This document shows, piece by piece, positions 26,016 to 37,216 of a DNA stretch of 64,000 nt (position 1 is its first letter; every line of letters starts with the position of its first letter). Origin of the DNA: Pyrrhoderma lamaoense (Eukaryota; Basidiomycota; Agaricomycetes; Hymenochaetales; Hymenochaetaceae); contig NBAZ01000012.1 of NCBI GenBank assembly GCA_002794735.1, positions 372,001 through 436,000 on the forward strand. Reading direction: 5' to 3'. A program made the position numbers and the translations under genes. The notes below the pieces were generated by a model. That model saw only the letters and a list, made by a program, of their open reading frames with translations. It was not told the origin of the DNA and did no database searches.

Positions 26016-26240
26016 CACAGCTTCGACACGTCTGTTTTCCCTCTGCAGACGCTACAATTATGCAGTATATTGTAATTAAAAATTATAAAGTAATCTACCT
26101 GTATCATTCACACATAAATATGACTTTTTATATCGGAGAAAATGATTCAAACTGTGTTATTTGAGCCTTTTTTCTCATTGTCTTGAGTTCTATTAGACGC
26201 GTTGGTCATATCTCCAAATAGGGAAAGCCGATCACTCACA

Positions 26241-26356
26241 AGCATGACGCGTCTGCCTTCCTATTTCCTTTTATAGACGCCATTTCCTTTTTAGAATGAC
26301 CTGGTTTTTTTATTTTTTTGCACGCGCACTGACAAGGTTTTCCGAATTTGCTGTAA
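26241..26356 (-). repeat. Right terminal inverted repeat
   Basis: Second arm of the MITE-like element; see the left arm. Confidence 0.85.
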
Positions 26357-27387
26357 GAATTCTGAATTTTCTATTTTTTTATTTCGTTGTTGTAGAGAAT
26401 ATTACACCGTAGCTACAGCTGGTATATTTAAGACGCAGGTCTTGATCGACACTAGTACAAATCAGGCTAGAAATGCATTAATCAGCAATATTATAATCAA
26501 CAAACTATTGAAAATACAATTATTCTCTCTCATTTTCAAGATATTATGAGCTAAAGTGCTTGTAAGATATCCTATTTTTAAATCATATACTAGAGGTCAG
26601 TTTTACTTTATTGAAGAAAAGAATAATCAATTTCGACAGCAACTGTTTGCACCAAAGATTTACTTGCTTAAGAGAGAGATTACTACATATGTACTAGCTG
26701 ATCGTGACCTGGCGTCCTTAAGTATACCAGCTGTAGTTATTTAAAAGGCGAAACGTTAGATATCCAGTTCAAAATGAACGAACATACAGTGACACACACA
26801 CATTCATATATAGTATATATACACTTATACTCATTTATATTGCGATTCATCCACTTCATTTATATTTTCAAACCGGACAACTACTAGGAGAGAAAGCAGA
26901 TAAGAGTCAGATTAGAAAGTCAGGAAGGAAGAGGAGTGGAAGTGGGGATGACGCAAACAGGGTGCCATATGTACATGTACGTGAAAAGAGAGAGCGAGAG
27001 AAAAAGTAAGGCTATAAGACTAAAAAAAATGAAGACTCGAATCGAAAGGAAGTCAAAAGATACCGTGATAAGCATCAAAGAAAAGAAAAAAAGAAATAGT
27101 TGCATGTGAAAACGAGAAACGACGAGATAGATAGAGAGGGCGTAACACTGACAAAGAGGACGAGAGAGGATAGAAAGGAAGAAGGTGCACACTTAATTAG
27201 ACACAGCGATCATACAAACAGACCAGACAAGGAAAACTGGAAGAAAGAGATACAGGAATAAGGAGATAGGGATATGGATACTTGTAAGGAAGAGGTAAAA
27301 AAGATAAAATAGTGGGTCAACAGACAACGTAGACACAGATAGGACGCATACTAAACAAGGAGCAAAGCAAAGGAAGATAAATTGACT
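26357..27387. other. intergenic, purine-rich toward the bZIP 3' end
   Basis: About 1 kb with an AG-rich stretch (26880-27350), which is CT-rich on the bZIP coding strand and probably its 3' UTR. No gene is seen. Confidence 0.5.
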
Positions 27388-28710
27388 TCACTGAGTCGAC
27401 CCAGCAGAAGCCTCTTCAACTCCATTCGTCCCTCCGCCATCCGTCGGACCCACTTGTACTTCCTCTCCTCCTTCGGGAGCTTTTCCAAGAGCCGCAAGCT
27501 GCGCCTGCGCCTGTTGTAATGCTGATCTCAAAGCAGTATTCTCAATCCTCAATTGATCAACTAAAGCTCGACACTCCTCCCATCGTCTATTAGCTTCATC
27601 TGCTCCTGCAAGTGCTGCGTCCAACAACTGTGATCGCGATTCTAGTGCCTTCACGTGCCTATATAATTCGTCACACAGACGCCCGGGAAGAAGTAAAGAA
27701 TAAATATGTGATCAATATCGAAGAATGTGATTGTTATGCAAGAGGGAAAAAAACACTTACTGATCTCTCCTTTCCCTAAACGCCCTCTGAGCCTTCCGAT
27801 TCTGTTCGGCTCTCTTGCTCGTACTCAATTGTCTAGTCGTCGCACCCCGTGGGTCCACCTGCCCCTGTTGATTTTGTCCTTGTTGCTGCTGCTGAGGCGG
27901 AGCCTGTTGCACAGCCATAGGCTGTCCAGGATACACACCTGGAGGCATCATCGTAGCGTATTCCTGGCCTGGAGGAGGCGCGTATGCGTATTGAAGTCCG
28001 TAAACGTTAGCGCCCGGAGCCGGTGGTGGGATACTAGCGTAATGAGGTGGTGGACCAGCGTAATATGGATGCGGAGGTGGTGGACCACCAAGAGGGGGTG
28101 GCTGCTGCTGACTTTGAGCTGCGACTGCAGCAGTTTGTTGAGCAGCAGTAGGAGCAGTTGACGCAGGCTGAGTGGCGGTAGTGGTGGTAGTAGCAGATTG
28201 GTCGTCGTTTGTTGTAGCAGGCGACTTGCGTTTTCTAGTGTTGCGAGCGGGAGGGGCGGGCGGGATTTCCATTAGGGAACCGACAGCAGTGCCTGTTGAG
28301 GCAGTGGTAGAGCCCACTGCGGGAGTGGGAGCGGAAGAAGCGTTAGGAGCCCCTGTTGTAGACGAAGCTACACCTGCCCCAGAGGCGTTGTTTGATCCTA
28401 CTTGAGTGGAAGTTGGTGCAGAAGCTGATGAGGACGATGCGGAAGTGGCTGGGGCAGGTGCATCTGATTTTGGGACTGTGAAGGTGAACCAGGATTGACG
28501 TGGAATGAGGAAGGATGAGGATGATGCATGTAATGATATGTAATACGGGAATAGATTAGTCAACAGTGAACATAAGCAAGTGCATCATGAAAGAAAAAGC
28601 TGACGTTGACCACCGGGAGAATTGGACTGGGCTGCGGCAGAAGACTGCTCGTTGTTGCTCTGCGCCCCGTCCTGGGCGATGGTGGACGAGCCAGTGCTGT
28701 CTGCAGCCAT
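27388..28710 (-). CDS. bZIP transcription factor, Yap/Pap1-type DNA-contact motif
   Basis: Three exons (28710-28605, 28475-27761, 27658-27388) encode 363 residues. The basic region SKRAEQNRKAQRAFRERRDQ carries the NxxAQxxFR signature of fungal Yap/Pap1 factors. It is followed by a leucine-zipper helix with SQLLDAALAGADE and LRIENTALRSALQQAQAQL; the basic region and the zipper are on separate exons. The N-terminal 230 residues are Ala/Ser/Thr/Pro/Gln-rich, with PPP-HPYYAGPPPHYA and poly-Gln, typical of an activation region. An NTRKRKS patch may be a nuclear signal. I see a single Cys (WEECRALVD), so the Cys-rich redox domains of Yap1/Pap1 are absent. The ATG at 28710 gives MAADSTGSSTIAQD, and the first splice keeps frame. 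The targets cannot be told. Confidence 0.88.
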
Positions 28711-29030
28711 GTTCAGTCTCCAACGATTATAAGCCGCCGTTGCGTCGATGATTTAGCGACCGAGTGCACCAGTCGATGTGTGTTCACTTGTTTTGGGGCG
28801 TATGCTGACAACGACAGGGCAAGACCTGGTGAAGTAAGCCAACACTCGATGGGATAATCAACTCGCCCTCTCCCCCGCTCGCGTAATATATCCTACTCCC
28901 AATTCTCACTTTCAAGCTCCGCCACAACTCCGCTGACTAATTCATCCCCTCCCGCGTCTCTCCGGGGGGCTCTCTGGCATCCTCTAGTCATTTTAATCTC
29001 CGCTCCATCTCCCTGCTGATGAATTACGAA

Positions 29031-29038
29031 TGATGTCA
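29031..29038. promoter_or_regulatory. CRE-like site TGATGTCA upstream of the bZIP gene
   Basis: TGATGTCA differs from the CRE palindrome TGACGTCA by one base and lies about 320 bp upstream of the bZIP ATG. GCGTCA-type half-sites are close by (29046 and 29079). Binding is inferred only. Confidence 0.3.
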
Positions 29039-29369
29039 GCAAACGCGTCAACCCACGGCGCAACGCACATGCCGGGCGCGTCATTTTCCCACGTCGTCAT
29101 CTTATAAGTGCTTAATTACCCATTCGTTGTTCTTTCACTTCTCATTTAGATCCATTCTAGCTACTTCCCTCCTTCCGCTTTAATACAAATATTCCTAAAA
29201 AGGACTCTTCCCCTCTTGCCGACTTTTTCCTTTATCTAATATCATCAGTTATGGGAATGCATCAACTCAATTGGGTCAGCGGCAATCTCATCGGCATGAT
29301 TTATAAACTTGGTTTACCTAACCTGACGCAATTAATAATGTCTAACGTAATGTTTCGGATTTAATCCCC

Positions 29370-29382
29370 TGACTCTCAGTCA
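29370..29382. promoter_or_regulatory. TGACT-inverted pair upstream of the bZIP gene
   Basis: TGACTCTCAGTCA is an inverted pair of TGACT half-sites 3 bp apart, of the kind bound by AP-1/Yap factors. It lies about 660 bp upstream of the bZIP start. Confidence 0.3.
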
Positions 29383-31128
29383 CTCTGAGTTGAGTTGGTC
29401 GCTCGTCTCAACTTTGTCTAACACATCCAGCAAGACCCTCATGACTTAAAATAGTTTCTTATGGTTCTCATTCCCATTTTTGATCTACGGTTCTTTCTTC
29501 CTTTCCCTCCGAACAGATAGGGATAACACTCGGGCACCTAAACCTGAATCTATTTTGCTATTATTAGATGTGTGTAAGTGTGTGTGTTCTGATATTCACA
29601 CACTACCTCTCCCTAGAAATTACTTAATTTCTTATCAATTCTTATTTTCTTCCTTCTTTCCTCCTTCTTAGATCTCAAAAAATAAAAATGAATAAAACCC
29701 TTTTTAAACCCTTTTTGTTCAATCGTATACCTTTACAAACTCTTAAAAAAGACTCCTCCTCATCCCTTTTGGCTTCTGATCCCCCCCTCCCGAATGAGGG
29801 AAACTCCTACTCTGTTTTACACGTGTCTTGATTATCCCGTGGGTGTGGGTGTATGTGGAGAAAAAAAGGGTGAAGATATTGATAATGGTTTAAGTATGGG
29901 TAATCGGCTCCGTGTTACACTGTGTGATCTATCAGGGAATATGGGCAAACTAGGTTAAGTACCACACAATGATTCACGAACGGGGGATGGGGGCTGGGGG
30001 GAACTAGAGCCAGTAGGCACATACATACTTAGCTCGATACTAATGTCATTTTGTACTTGTATTTGTATTTATCAAATATATAGGAACTTAGGAACTTGAA
30101 GTCAAAAGCCAAGAGGAACTAAAAGTCTAGATCCCTTCCTCCCCCCCGTTCCCCAGGACCTAGGCGAGAACTAAGTCCAGAAGATTAAGGCTAGGGATTA
30201 GTAGACCCCTCTTTCATGATCCCCTTGGGTACTTAGTACTAGAACGAGTACCACACTCCATAGTGTTTAAAATACCTGTTATCCGGCGTCCAGAATGACG
30301 AATCATTGATTGACTATTGACAAAAACAACCACAGACGTACACGTACGAGTACCATGTATCTAGAAACGGTGTATAGAAAAGCTAGAGAGGGAGCTGACA
30401 CCGACCACTAGGGTCAGTGAATGGATAGATGAACACCTGGGTAGAGTTTAAGGGTGAACGGCAACCTCTTTTTTGCGTCTCACACACATAAAAAATACTT
30501 TCTATATACAATATGCAATGTACACTGTGTCCACCGGGCTTGATACATCCTTTATATAGATACGTATATGTATATGTATATATACAATGTAACAATGTAG
30601 AGAAGTAAAACGTAGATCGATGAGGATGAGATGTATCGATTATTTGAGATTGGACTTGGACTGGTGGTTTGCAAAACAAAACAAAACAAGACATAACAAC
30701 AAAAAGAGGGGGAAGAGGAGGAGAGGAGGTACATTGATGTTAGTATATGACAGAGACGTTGACATTGATAACTGGTACGTCGAAAGCAAGAGAGAGCCCT
30801 CTAAAGGTAAGTGATAGGTGAATCGGAGGGACGTACACAACCAGGAGATCAAGAAAAAAAGGGGGGTAGGGTTATGAAAGGGAGATCACATTGAAACAAA
30901 CAAACAAAAACAAAAAACAGGAGTGACCAACTCATAGAAAGAAAAAAAAGCAAACTTGAGTGAAAAGTCTGATCCTATTAAGCAAATTAACTTGTTGGGC
31001 AAACAGTAATACAAGAAAAGAAAGAAAGAAAAAAGTTACCAACAACTTGGCGATACTGAAAGAACGTGTTCCCCTCCCCTCCTCCTCCCTTGGTTTGATC
31101 TTTCTCCTCTCTAATCGGCAAATCGGTG

Positions 31129-34100
31129 TTACATAAACATGTTGGCGAGCCCACCGGTGGCGTACGCCATCGGCCTCATTGGAGGATGAGGCACAGCATC
31201 GAATTGGATGTATTCACATCCTCCTGAGGCGTCCACTCGGACCTGATATTAAAAAGAGTAAAACGGTGTCTTTCGTTAGTTTATGGTTTGTTGTGGAATG
31301 AGTGATGGTGGTGATGAGTGTCAAGTCGGGTCGGATGAATGGAATAAGTTAAAACAAGAAGGTAGAGGACGAGGAAACGAGAGGTTTGATGTATAGGAGA
31401 AGAATAAGAACATAGAAGACACAAGGGCCTGTACCACATACGCAAGCCTCGAATAGTAATACGTAATAGGAAAGTATGACAATAGAAGTGATCACAGCGA
31501 AACAAAGGGAGAAAAATGAAACTTAAACCGAATCCGAAAACGGAAGAATAGAAGAAAAGTGGAGGCGAAGGCAGGTGTAGTGAATGAAAAAGAAGGTTAC
31601 TCACAAATGCACCCTTGTTTCCACTCTGATCTACATAATTCGGAGCGGAGAAGACGGTTGTGCAGAGTCCTTGGTGTTCAATTGCGTAGCCGTCTACAAA
31701 AAGAAAGAGTCATCGAATCATTCACATTCGAGCCATTGAGCCGTTGATGAACAGATGTAGTATAAAAGAGTTTAAGAGTTTGAACATACCCTGTCGGACT
31801 TCATGACTCCGGAATACACCTGAAATTTTGTTGGCTTCGCACCACCTCTGGGTGACGTCTGGACCAAAGGCTATACCTACACCCTACTCAGCCGGAATAA
31901 ATTGTTTACAATACGTTTGTGTGTATGATTCGGTATGGCATAATTTGTTAATTGGATAGATACGTAGTCGGTCATTGGCAGCCACAACGAACGGGCAAGA
32001 TTGTCCATTTGAAATGTAGGAAAGTATCGATTAGCAAGACAGAATCATAGTATGCGTGAGTAACTCGATGCTCACCCGTTTACTTGGTCCGCGTCCTGGT
32101 AGTTCTTGCGGGTCTGTCCATAATAACTCACCTATCCAATATTCATAAAAGGTTGAAAATTAGTAATTGCGTTGTTTAGTGATTACGAATGGAAGTAGTG
32201 GAAATGAAATCAACTCGAACTCTCATATGATTTCACAGTGTACGATAATATAGTGATTCATAACATAGAATACAGACTCACACATGATACCTTCTTGACC
32301 AGGTTGTCTCCCTATTCGTGGCTCTTTCTTGATATCCTCAAGTGTAACATCATCACGACTAAACAAGCCTCCGTGTACAACGAAGTATCGCTTACACCCT
32401 GAGGGACCGAGGATTGGTGTATCGTGGATAAATTTGCTGTTAAGAGCTGCAGCGGGGGTAGAGGCAGGTAAGGGTTTTGGAGGGAGGGTGGCGTTGATGA
32501 GGGTAGCAAGAGGGACTGTGTAGGAAAGGGGCAATTAAGTGAAGTAATGAGAATTAGGAATCAAAGAACGCAGTCGGCCCGATAAGTGAGTTGTTGATAG
32601 AGATAATCAGTACATAGACTTTAGATAGGTAGAGAAGTAGGAAAAGAAATTGTTAACTAACGTGCAGTGAAAACATGTGCAAAGAGCTATATTGATACGA
32701 GATTTCAATTTGTCAGTTTACATCATCCCGAAAGGTCGTTAAAATAAGAGTAAACCCAACTTTGTAGGTTTGCTCTCCGTGCTTATGCTTTGCCTCGCCC
32801 TCAAAGCCGTATGTCCTATTCATGTCTTTCGTTTCATGGTTTCCCCGATTGATGTACATCCGCTTCGGATACAGCCCTAGTTTTTTTATACATACATACG
32901 GTAGCGTAAGGTAGTTAAGAATAACAATGCCAAGGCATCACAACGGCACGGAGTACGAAGTCGGGCGGCATTACCACCACAAATAGGGATGCGAATAATT
33001 TAAGTCAGTATCCGGTCGGGGTGACCAATTTATTCAACAGCCAATAGTCCAAGTCCCAAGCACAAACCCAATTTGACATATGCCGTGTTCGAATTTCGCA
33101 GATTTGTCCCCAATCACGTCAGCAGCACGAAAAAGACGATGTGTTAAGGAAAGATAACGTTTAGGTTGAATAGTATTTTGTAACAATGATACACCGAATC
33201 GGGTTATCGTAAGCAGTTATTCGAATTTTGAAGTTGGATCGGTACCCGATCACGTGGAATATAAGATAGGTTATGTTATCGTGAAATCCGAGAGGTGGAT
33301 TTTGTTATGAGCGATGAGAATGTAAGAAAGAGTTGTCAGCTTGACTCTAAATATCGTAATCAGCTTGAACTTAGAGTCCATGAACTTACATTTGAATGCG
33401 AAGGCTGTTAGTATGACTTCGATAGACCACGACCCTCGGTCAACGAGGTCACCATTCATAAGCAAACAATGCTTCTCGGACGGGTGTCCAGTTAATGATA
33501 ATAGATGAAGGTAATCATAATATTGCCCTGAGGAGAAAAATAGAAAGGTGAATTGAAATGTCTTGAAGTTAAAAATCCAGCTTTCTTCCGTACCGTGTAC
33601 ATCGCCGATGACGTCGCACGTCACTCCGTCCTCAATTGATACTTCGACTAAGCTCTCTTCCTTCGTGAATTGGTTGTAGGCGCCAAGTATAATTTCCCAT
33701 ACGTATCTCCGTGGGAGTGTCTTTCCGTCCTTGAACCATTCGATCATCTGCTGGATAAAGTCGGCTGTGATCTCATATGTCTTTCCCCCATCAGAGCTAG
33801 AGAGCTTCGGACCTGAGTACGATGTTTCAAGAGGACAGCCATCTTAAGAGATAGATTGTGTAAGTGATATGACATCTAAAAATTACTGTATCTTTGGGGT
33901 TAAGTACCTTCTAAGATGATCTGCTTGCATCGCTCCGCGGCATCTTGTTCCTCGTCCATCTCAATGGCCTTGGATGGTAAGCAATGACAAGGTTCAAGGA
34001 AACAGATAATCAGCATACATTAGGGAGAAAACTCATACTACGTCCTATGTTGATGATACACATACTTTTTCAAACTCTACTTTTCGTATGAGCTTTTGTG

Positions 34101-34778
34101 TCGTTTCTAGTTGTGACCTTGCGGTCGCATTATTTGGTTCGAGTTTAAGGACTCTCTTGAAGTCAGCTACAGCGAGCTGAGGCTTCAAGCTTTGTAGGTA
34201 ACATAGTGCTCGTCTAAGTAATGCATTATATACGATGTGCCAGGGAGGCTACTCAGTATTGATTCGTTTGCATGCAAAACTAGTTAAACCTACCGGTACA
34301 ATGCTTTGACATATTTTGGGTCAAGTTCAAGTGCCTTGGCTATTACACACGGCAAGTTTATACAGATATATTAGTTGTCAGGTTTCAAGGTTTGTGAATT
34401 AAGAGGTACAGTGATAAAATTCCATAAATGGGAGGGGGGGTACGTACTGCAATCTCCGATCGCATACCCATGCTCCTCAATCTTCATTCGAGCATAGGCA
34501 CGGTTGCAAAACAGAGTAGCGTCTGTTGGGTTATATTCGATAGCCTTCGTATATAACTCTACGGCCTTGGCAAATTCATGTTTTCCGAAGGCTGCATTTG
34601 CTTCAGCTTTCAAAGCAGCCGCCTTTGAACGGTCCTCATCGCTCACATCCTTCAGTGAGAGCTCGGAGACGGCCGACGTTGCAGCTGTTGCAAGCGAACT
34701 TGGCGACGGAGGAACAGAAGATTCCGGTGTAGAGGTTGAAGGAGGGGAGGCAGCACCTGAAGACAAATTTGTTGACAT
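31129..34778 (-). CDS. PPT1: Serine/threonine protein phosphatase 5 (TPR-PP5)
   Basis: PP5 is a TPR-containing phosphatase that binds Hsp90 and acts on Hsp90 co-chaperones and clients. Thirteen exons: 34778-34448, 34339-34294, 34213-34066, 33968-33908, 33842-33594, 33527-33390, 32876-32761, 32686-32662, 32515-32282, 32131-32076, 31883-31790, 31693-31605, 31242-31129; 566 residues. TPR repeats come first ([35 protein letters not shown]). The catalytic metal motifs follow: GDVHG, GDLVDRG, RGNHE, then [22 protein letters not shown] and [16 protein letters not shown]. An N-terminal Ser/Pro-rich extension precedes the TPRs. Exon 8 is just 25 nt. All splice phases fit and no frame break is seen, which makes this gene a useful control for the disrupted genes nearby. 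Confidence 0.95.
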
Positions 34779-35079
34779 TTTTTTGACAGAGTCTATGCGG
34801 ATAGAGCAAGGAACCTATAAGAAATGCTACCGTAATGCGCGTGAGTGGTGACTGCGCTCACTCATTCGCTCGTATGCACCGAGTTACCAAAATGGAGAAG
34901 ATCTACATTCCTCTTTAGGAGATTTGTATCGGTTTATAATCTTCGCCTGAATTGATGTTGGTATCACACGCTGGGCGCGTTCAATCACCTGCTGTAGATA
35001 CTTTAGTTAACTGCGAATTTGAATAGTCTCGAAATGACTTACCTATTGTTGACCACTTCATACTAACGACGTGAAATCA
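34779..35079. other. bidirectional promoter, PP5 / BTB gene
   Basis: About 300 bp between divergent starts. No clear TATA box on either side. Confidence 0.45.
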
Positions 35080-36960
35080 ATGACGACAAATCCATCTCAT
35101 ATCCTCATTGCACGAGGTTCGCGTGGTCATAATCCGAGTGCAGCTCTTAGCTCACCTACGAAACGCATGCAGCAGCATCAGGTAGTATTTTTCGTTCAAC
35201 TACGCACCACCCAGGCATATCAAACGGTGGTGGAAGTGGAGGGAGTAGTACCGGAGCTCCTGTGGGGCATGGTTATGGGGCATCAAGCGGACAGTGGTAC
35301 ATTGAAGAATTGGAAGTTGATAGTGACCGCGGAAACTCGGATAGTGATGTGCCTTTTGAGGATGTGGAAATACATCCGACTTTTGCTCGTGTTGGTCGCT
35401 TCCCTGGAACAGTTAAGATTGTCGTGGAGAAAACAACTTTCTGGTGAACTTTATAGCTTATGAGTTTAAAAACTCTATGCTAATATTGGAATCAATCATA
35501 CATGTATCTTGTTAGGGCACACCGCGAAATTCTTGTCTTTGCATCTCCATTCTTCGATGCGGCTTTGAGCGGAGACTGGTCAGAAACTCGTGTAGGTCTT
35601 GACGATTCGAGTTTATTCAGTGATAGGAGGCACTCTATTTCTTCTGTGATCACCATCCCACAACCCCCGTCAAACCCGAGAGACCGAACAGCAAGAGTTG
35701 TCGTTGCGGCTGTTGCAGTCGGGCCTTCTTCTGATCCTGAAACCTGTCCAGAAGATGCAGAACTGGATGCAGAATTAGACGTTGATGACCTTAAGAATGA
35801 GCTTGATTCACTCAATGGTCGGAGCGGGACGGAAGGTGAAACACTTGTAAATGAAAAGGATACCGATACTATGGAGAAAGTACGAGGTGAAAGCCTGAGC
35901 CAATTAGAGGGTAAGAAAAAAGGGAGCGAGACGGTTCAACTTAGCAGTCCGTTCAAACTCAAAAAGAAAAGGCCCGAGGCGAAAATCGTCTTAAAAGAGG
36001 AGAAAGCTAGTATATTCCACGATTTCCTGAAGTTTGTATATCCGCAGTAAGTGATTTCATCATAGCTTTGACCCTAGAATTGGACGTTAATGTTAATCAT
36101 ATAATTACAGTTTAGAATGTTCAATAACATGGAATAATGTAGAAGGGCTAATGAACATCTCTTCCAAATTATGTGTCCCTGCCCTCACCAAGCAATGTTT
36201 AACGTTCCTCCTCACCCATGCAGCCGGAAAGCCTATCAAGGCTATGCGTATAGCAGAGCTGTTTGAAGAAGAGCATCTTTATCGTGAATCTAGTCGATTT
36301 GTTTTGGATAACCCTGGAGGTTGGAGTGAGAGTGAGCTTAGCACCCTAAGTCAAGAAACATTGCTTAAGCTTGAGAAAAGGCAAGTGTCATCATGTCTGA
36401 CACAGTACCAGTTCTGATCCTATATGCAGGCGAAATTGGTTTCTCGAACGAGTTTTGAAATTAGGACTTGTTAATGTTGCAAAGGAATATCAATGTGTTC
36501 GTTGCCTATCCCTTCCTTTCATATAACTACATTTCCCTAAGTATTTCATTCATTCATACAGTGCCCAACTTGTCCAGATCCAGCCCAGTGTGCCATTTTG
36601 TTAGACGACAAATGGAAGGTAGCCTATAAGTCTTGTTTCAGATTTGGGCCTTGTCAACCATCCATGGTCTATCGATACCTTCGTGGACTGGAAGGTGTGA
36701 CCCCTCCACTCGCGCTCACTCATCTCAGTTGTCAAGCTCATGCCAAAGCGTTTACCATCACACGTGCGTTCCCTTTTACGTCCGTTTGGTAACTCATTGA
36801 CTAATATATAATAATAGTGTTCGACCGTATGTTCTCTCTTGGTGTCCGAGGCAGTGGTAGCGGGGCAGATCCTGCCCCTCTTGGTGCCAGAGTACCTGGT
36901 GTTCAAGGCCCTGCACCAGGTCCTAGACGTCATTTCCTATATTGCTCACTCAAGTCATAA
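35080..36960 (+). CDS. BTB/POZ-domain protein with split BTB fold and Cys-rich C-terminus
   Basis: Exons: 35080-35443, 35516-36046, 36111-36380, 36430-36496, 36562-36763, 36818-36960; 525 residues after one correction. The BTB fold starts FPGTVKIVVEKTTFWAHREI then FASPFFDAALSG, is interrupted by an insert of about 120 residues rich in Ser and charged residues, and resumes IFHDFLKFVYPHLECSITW with a helical part (LCVPALTKQCLTFLL). The C-terminal part has the Cys cluster CCPTCPDPAQC, then a Gly/Pro-rich end. BTB proteins of this kind act as dimers or as cullin-3 adaptors, but the role here is unknown. The third intron (36381-36429) uses a GC donor (GCAAGT). The N-terminal frame needs one added base between 35170 and 35225, probably at C3 35210-35212 or T5 35188-35192; an unseen intron is the alternative. 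Confidence 0.75.
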
Positions 36961-37216
36961 CTATACCCATCTTGACCCCATTGTATCATCTTTCTCAATT
37001 TATTCATCATGACTTTCTTCTTGATACTATATATGTTGTACATCACTTTTCATATCTATCTGTATAATATCTATTAGCTTAATAAGTGATTAATTGAACA
37101 CTTGGTTAATGTATGGAGGAAGGTATATTACGTCAATGTGCTATATCACACGACGCGGCATAAACAGTCGCATTCTTGAAGGCTCTCTTCAACTTGAGCT
37201 TGAACTTGCCATAAAG

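Larger units (their letters stand above)
25901..26356. mobile_element. MITE-like element with ~115-bp terminal inverted repeats
   Basis: The left arm (25901-26015) starts TTACAGCAAATTCGGAAAAC, and the right arm (26241-26356) ends with its reverse complement, CCGAATTTGCTGTAA. The two arms match almost base for base for about 115 bp, including the rare run GTGCGCGTGCAAAAAAATA. The 225-bp interior is AT-rich and has no open frame. The arms can be read as beginning CAGC next to a TA on both sides (25902-25903 and 26354-26355), which would fit a Tc1/mariner-type TA target duplication; because TTA/TAA are themselves complementary, this cannot be separated from longer arms. No transposase lies in the window, so it would be non-autonomous. 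Confidence 0.85.
28711..31128. other. long upstream region of the bZIP gene
   Basis: 2.4 kb between the bZIP start and the PP5 stop (both genes on the minus strand). It contains candidate bZIP sites (listed separately), several C-runs, TA repeats near 30555-30585 and no convincing coding frame. The size suggests a long promoter or leader. Confidence 0.5.
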
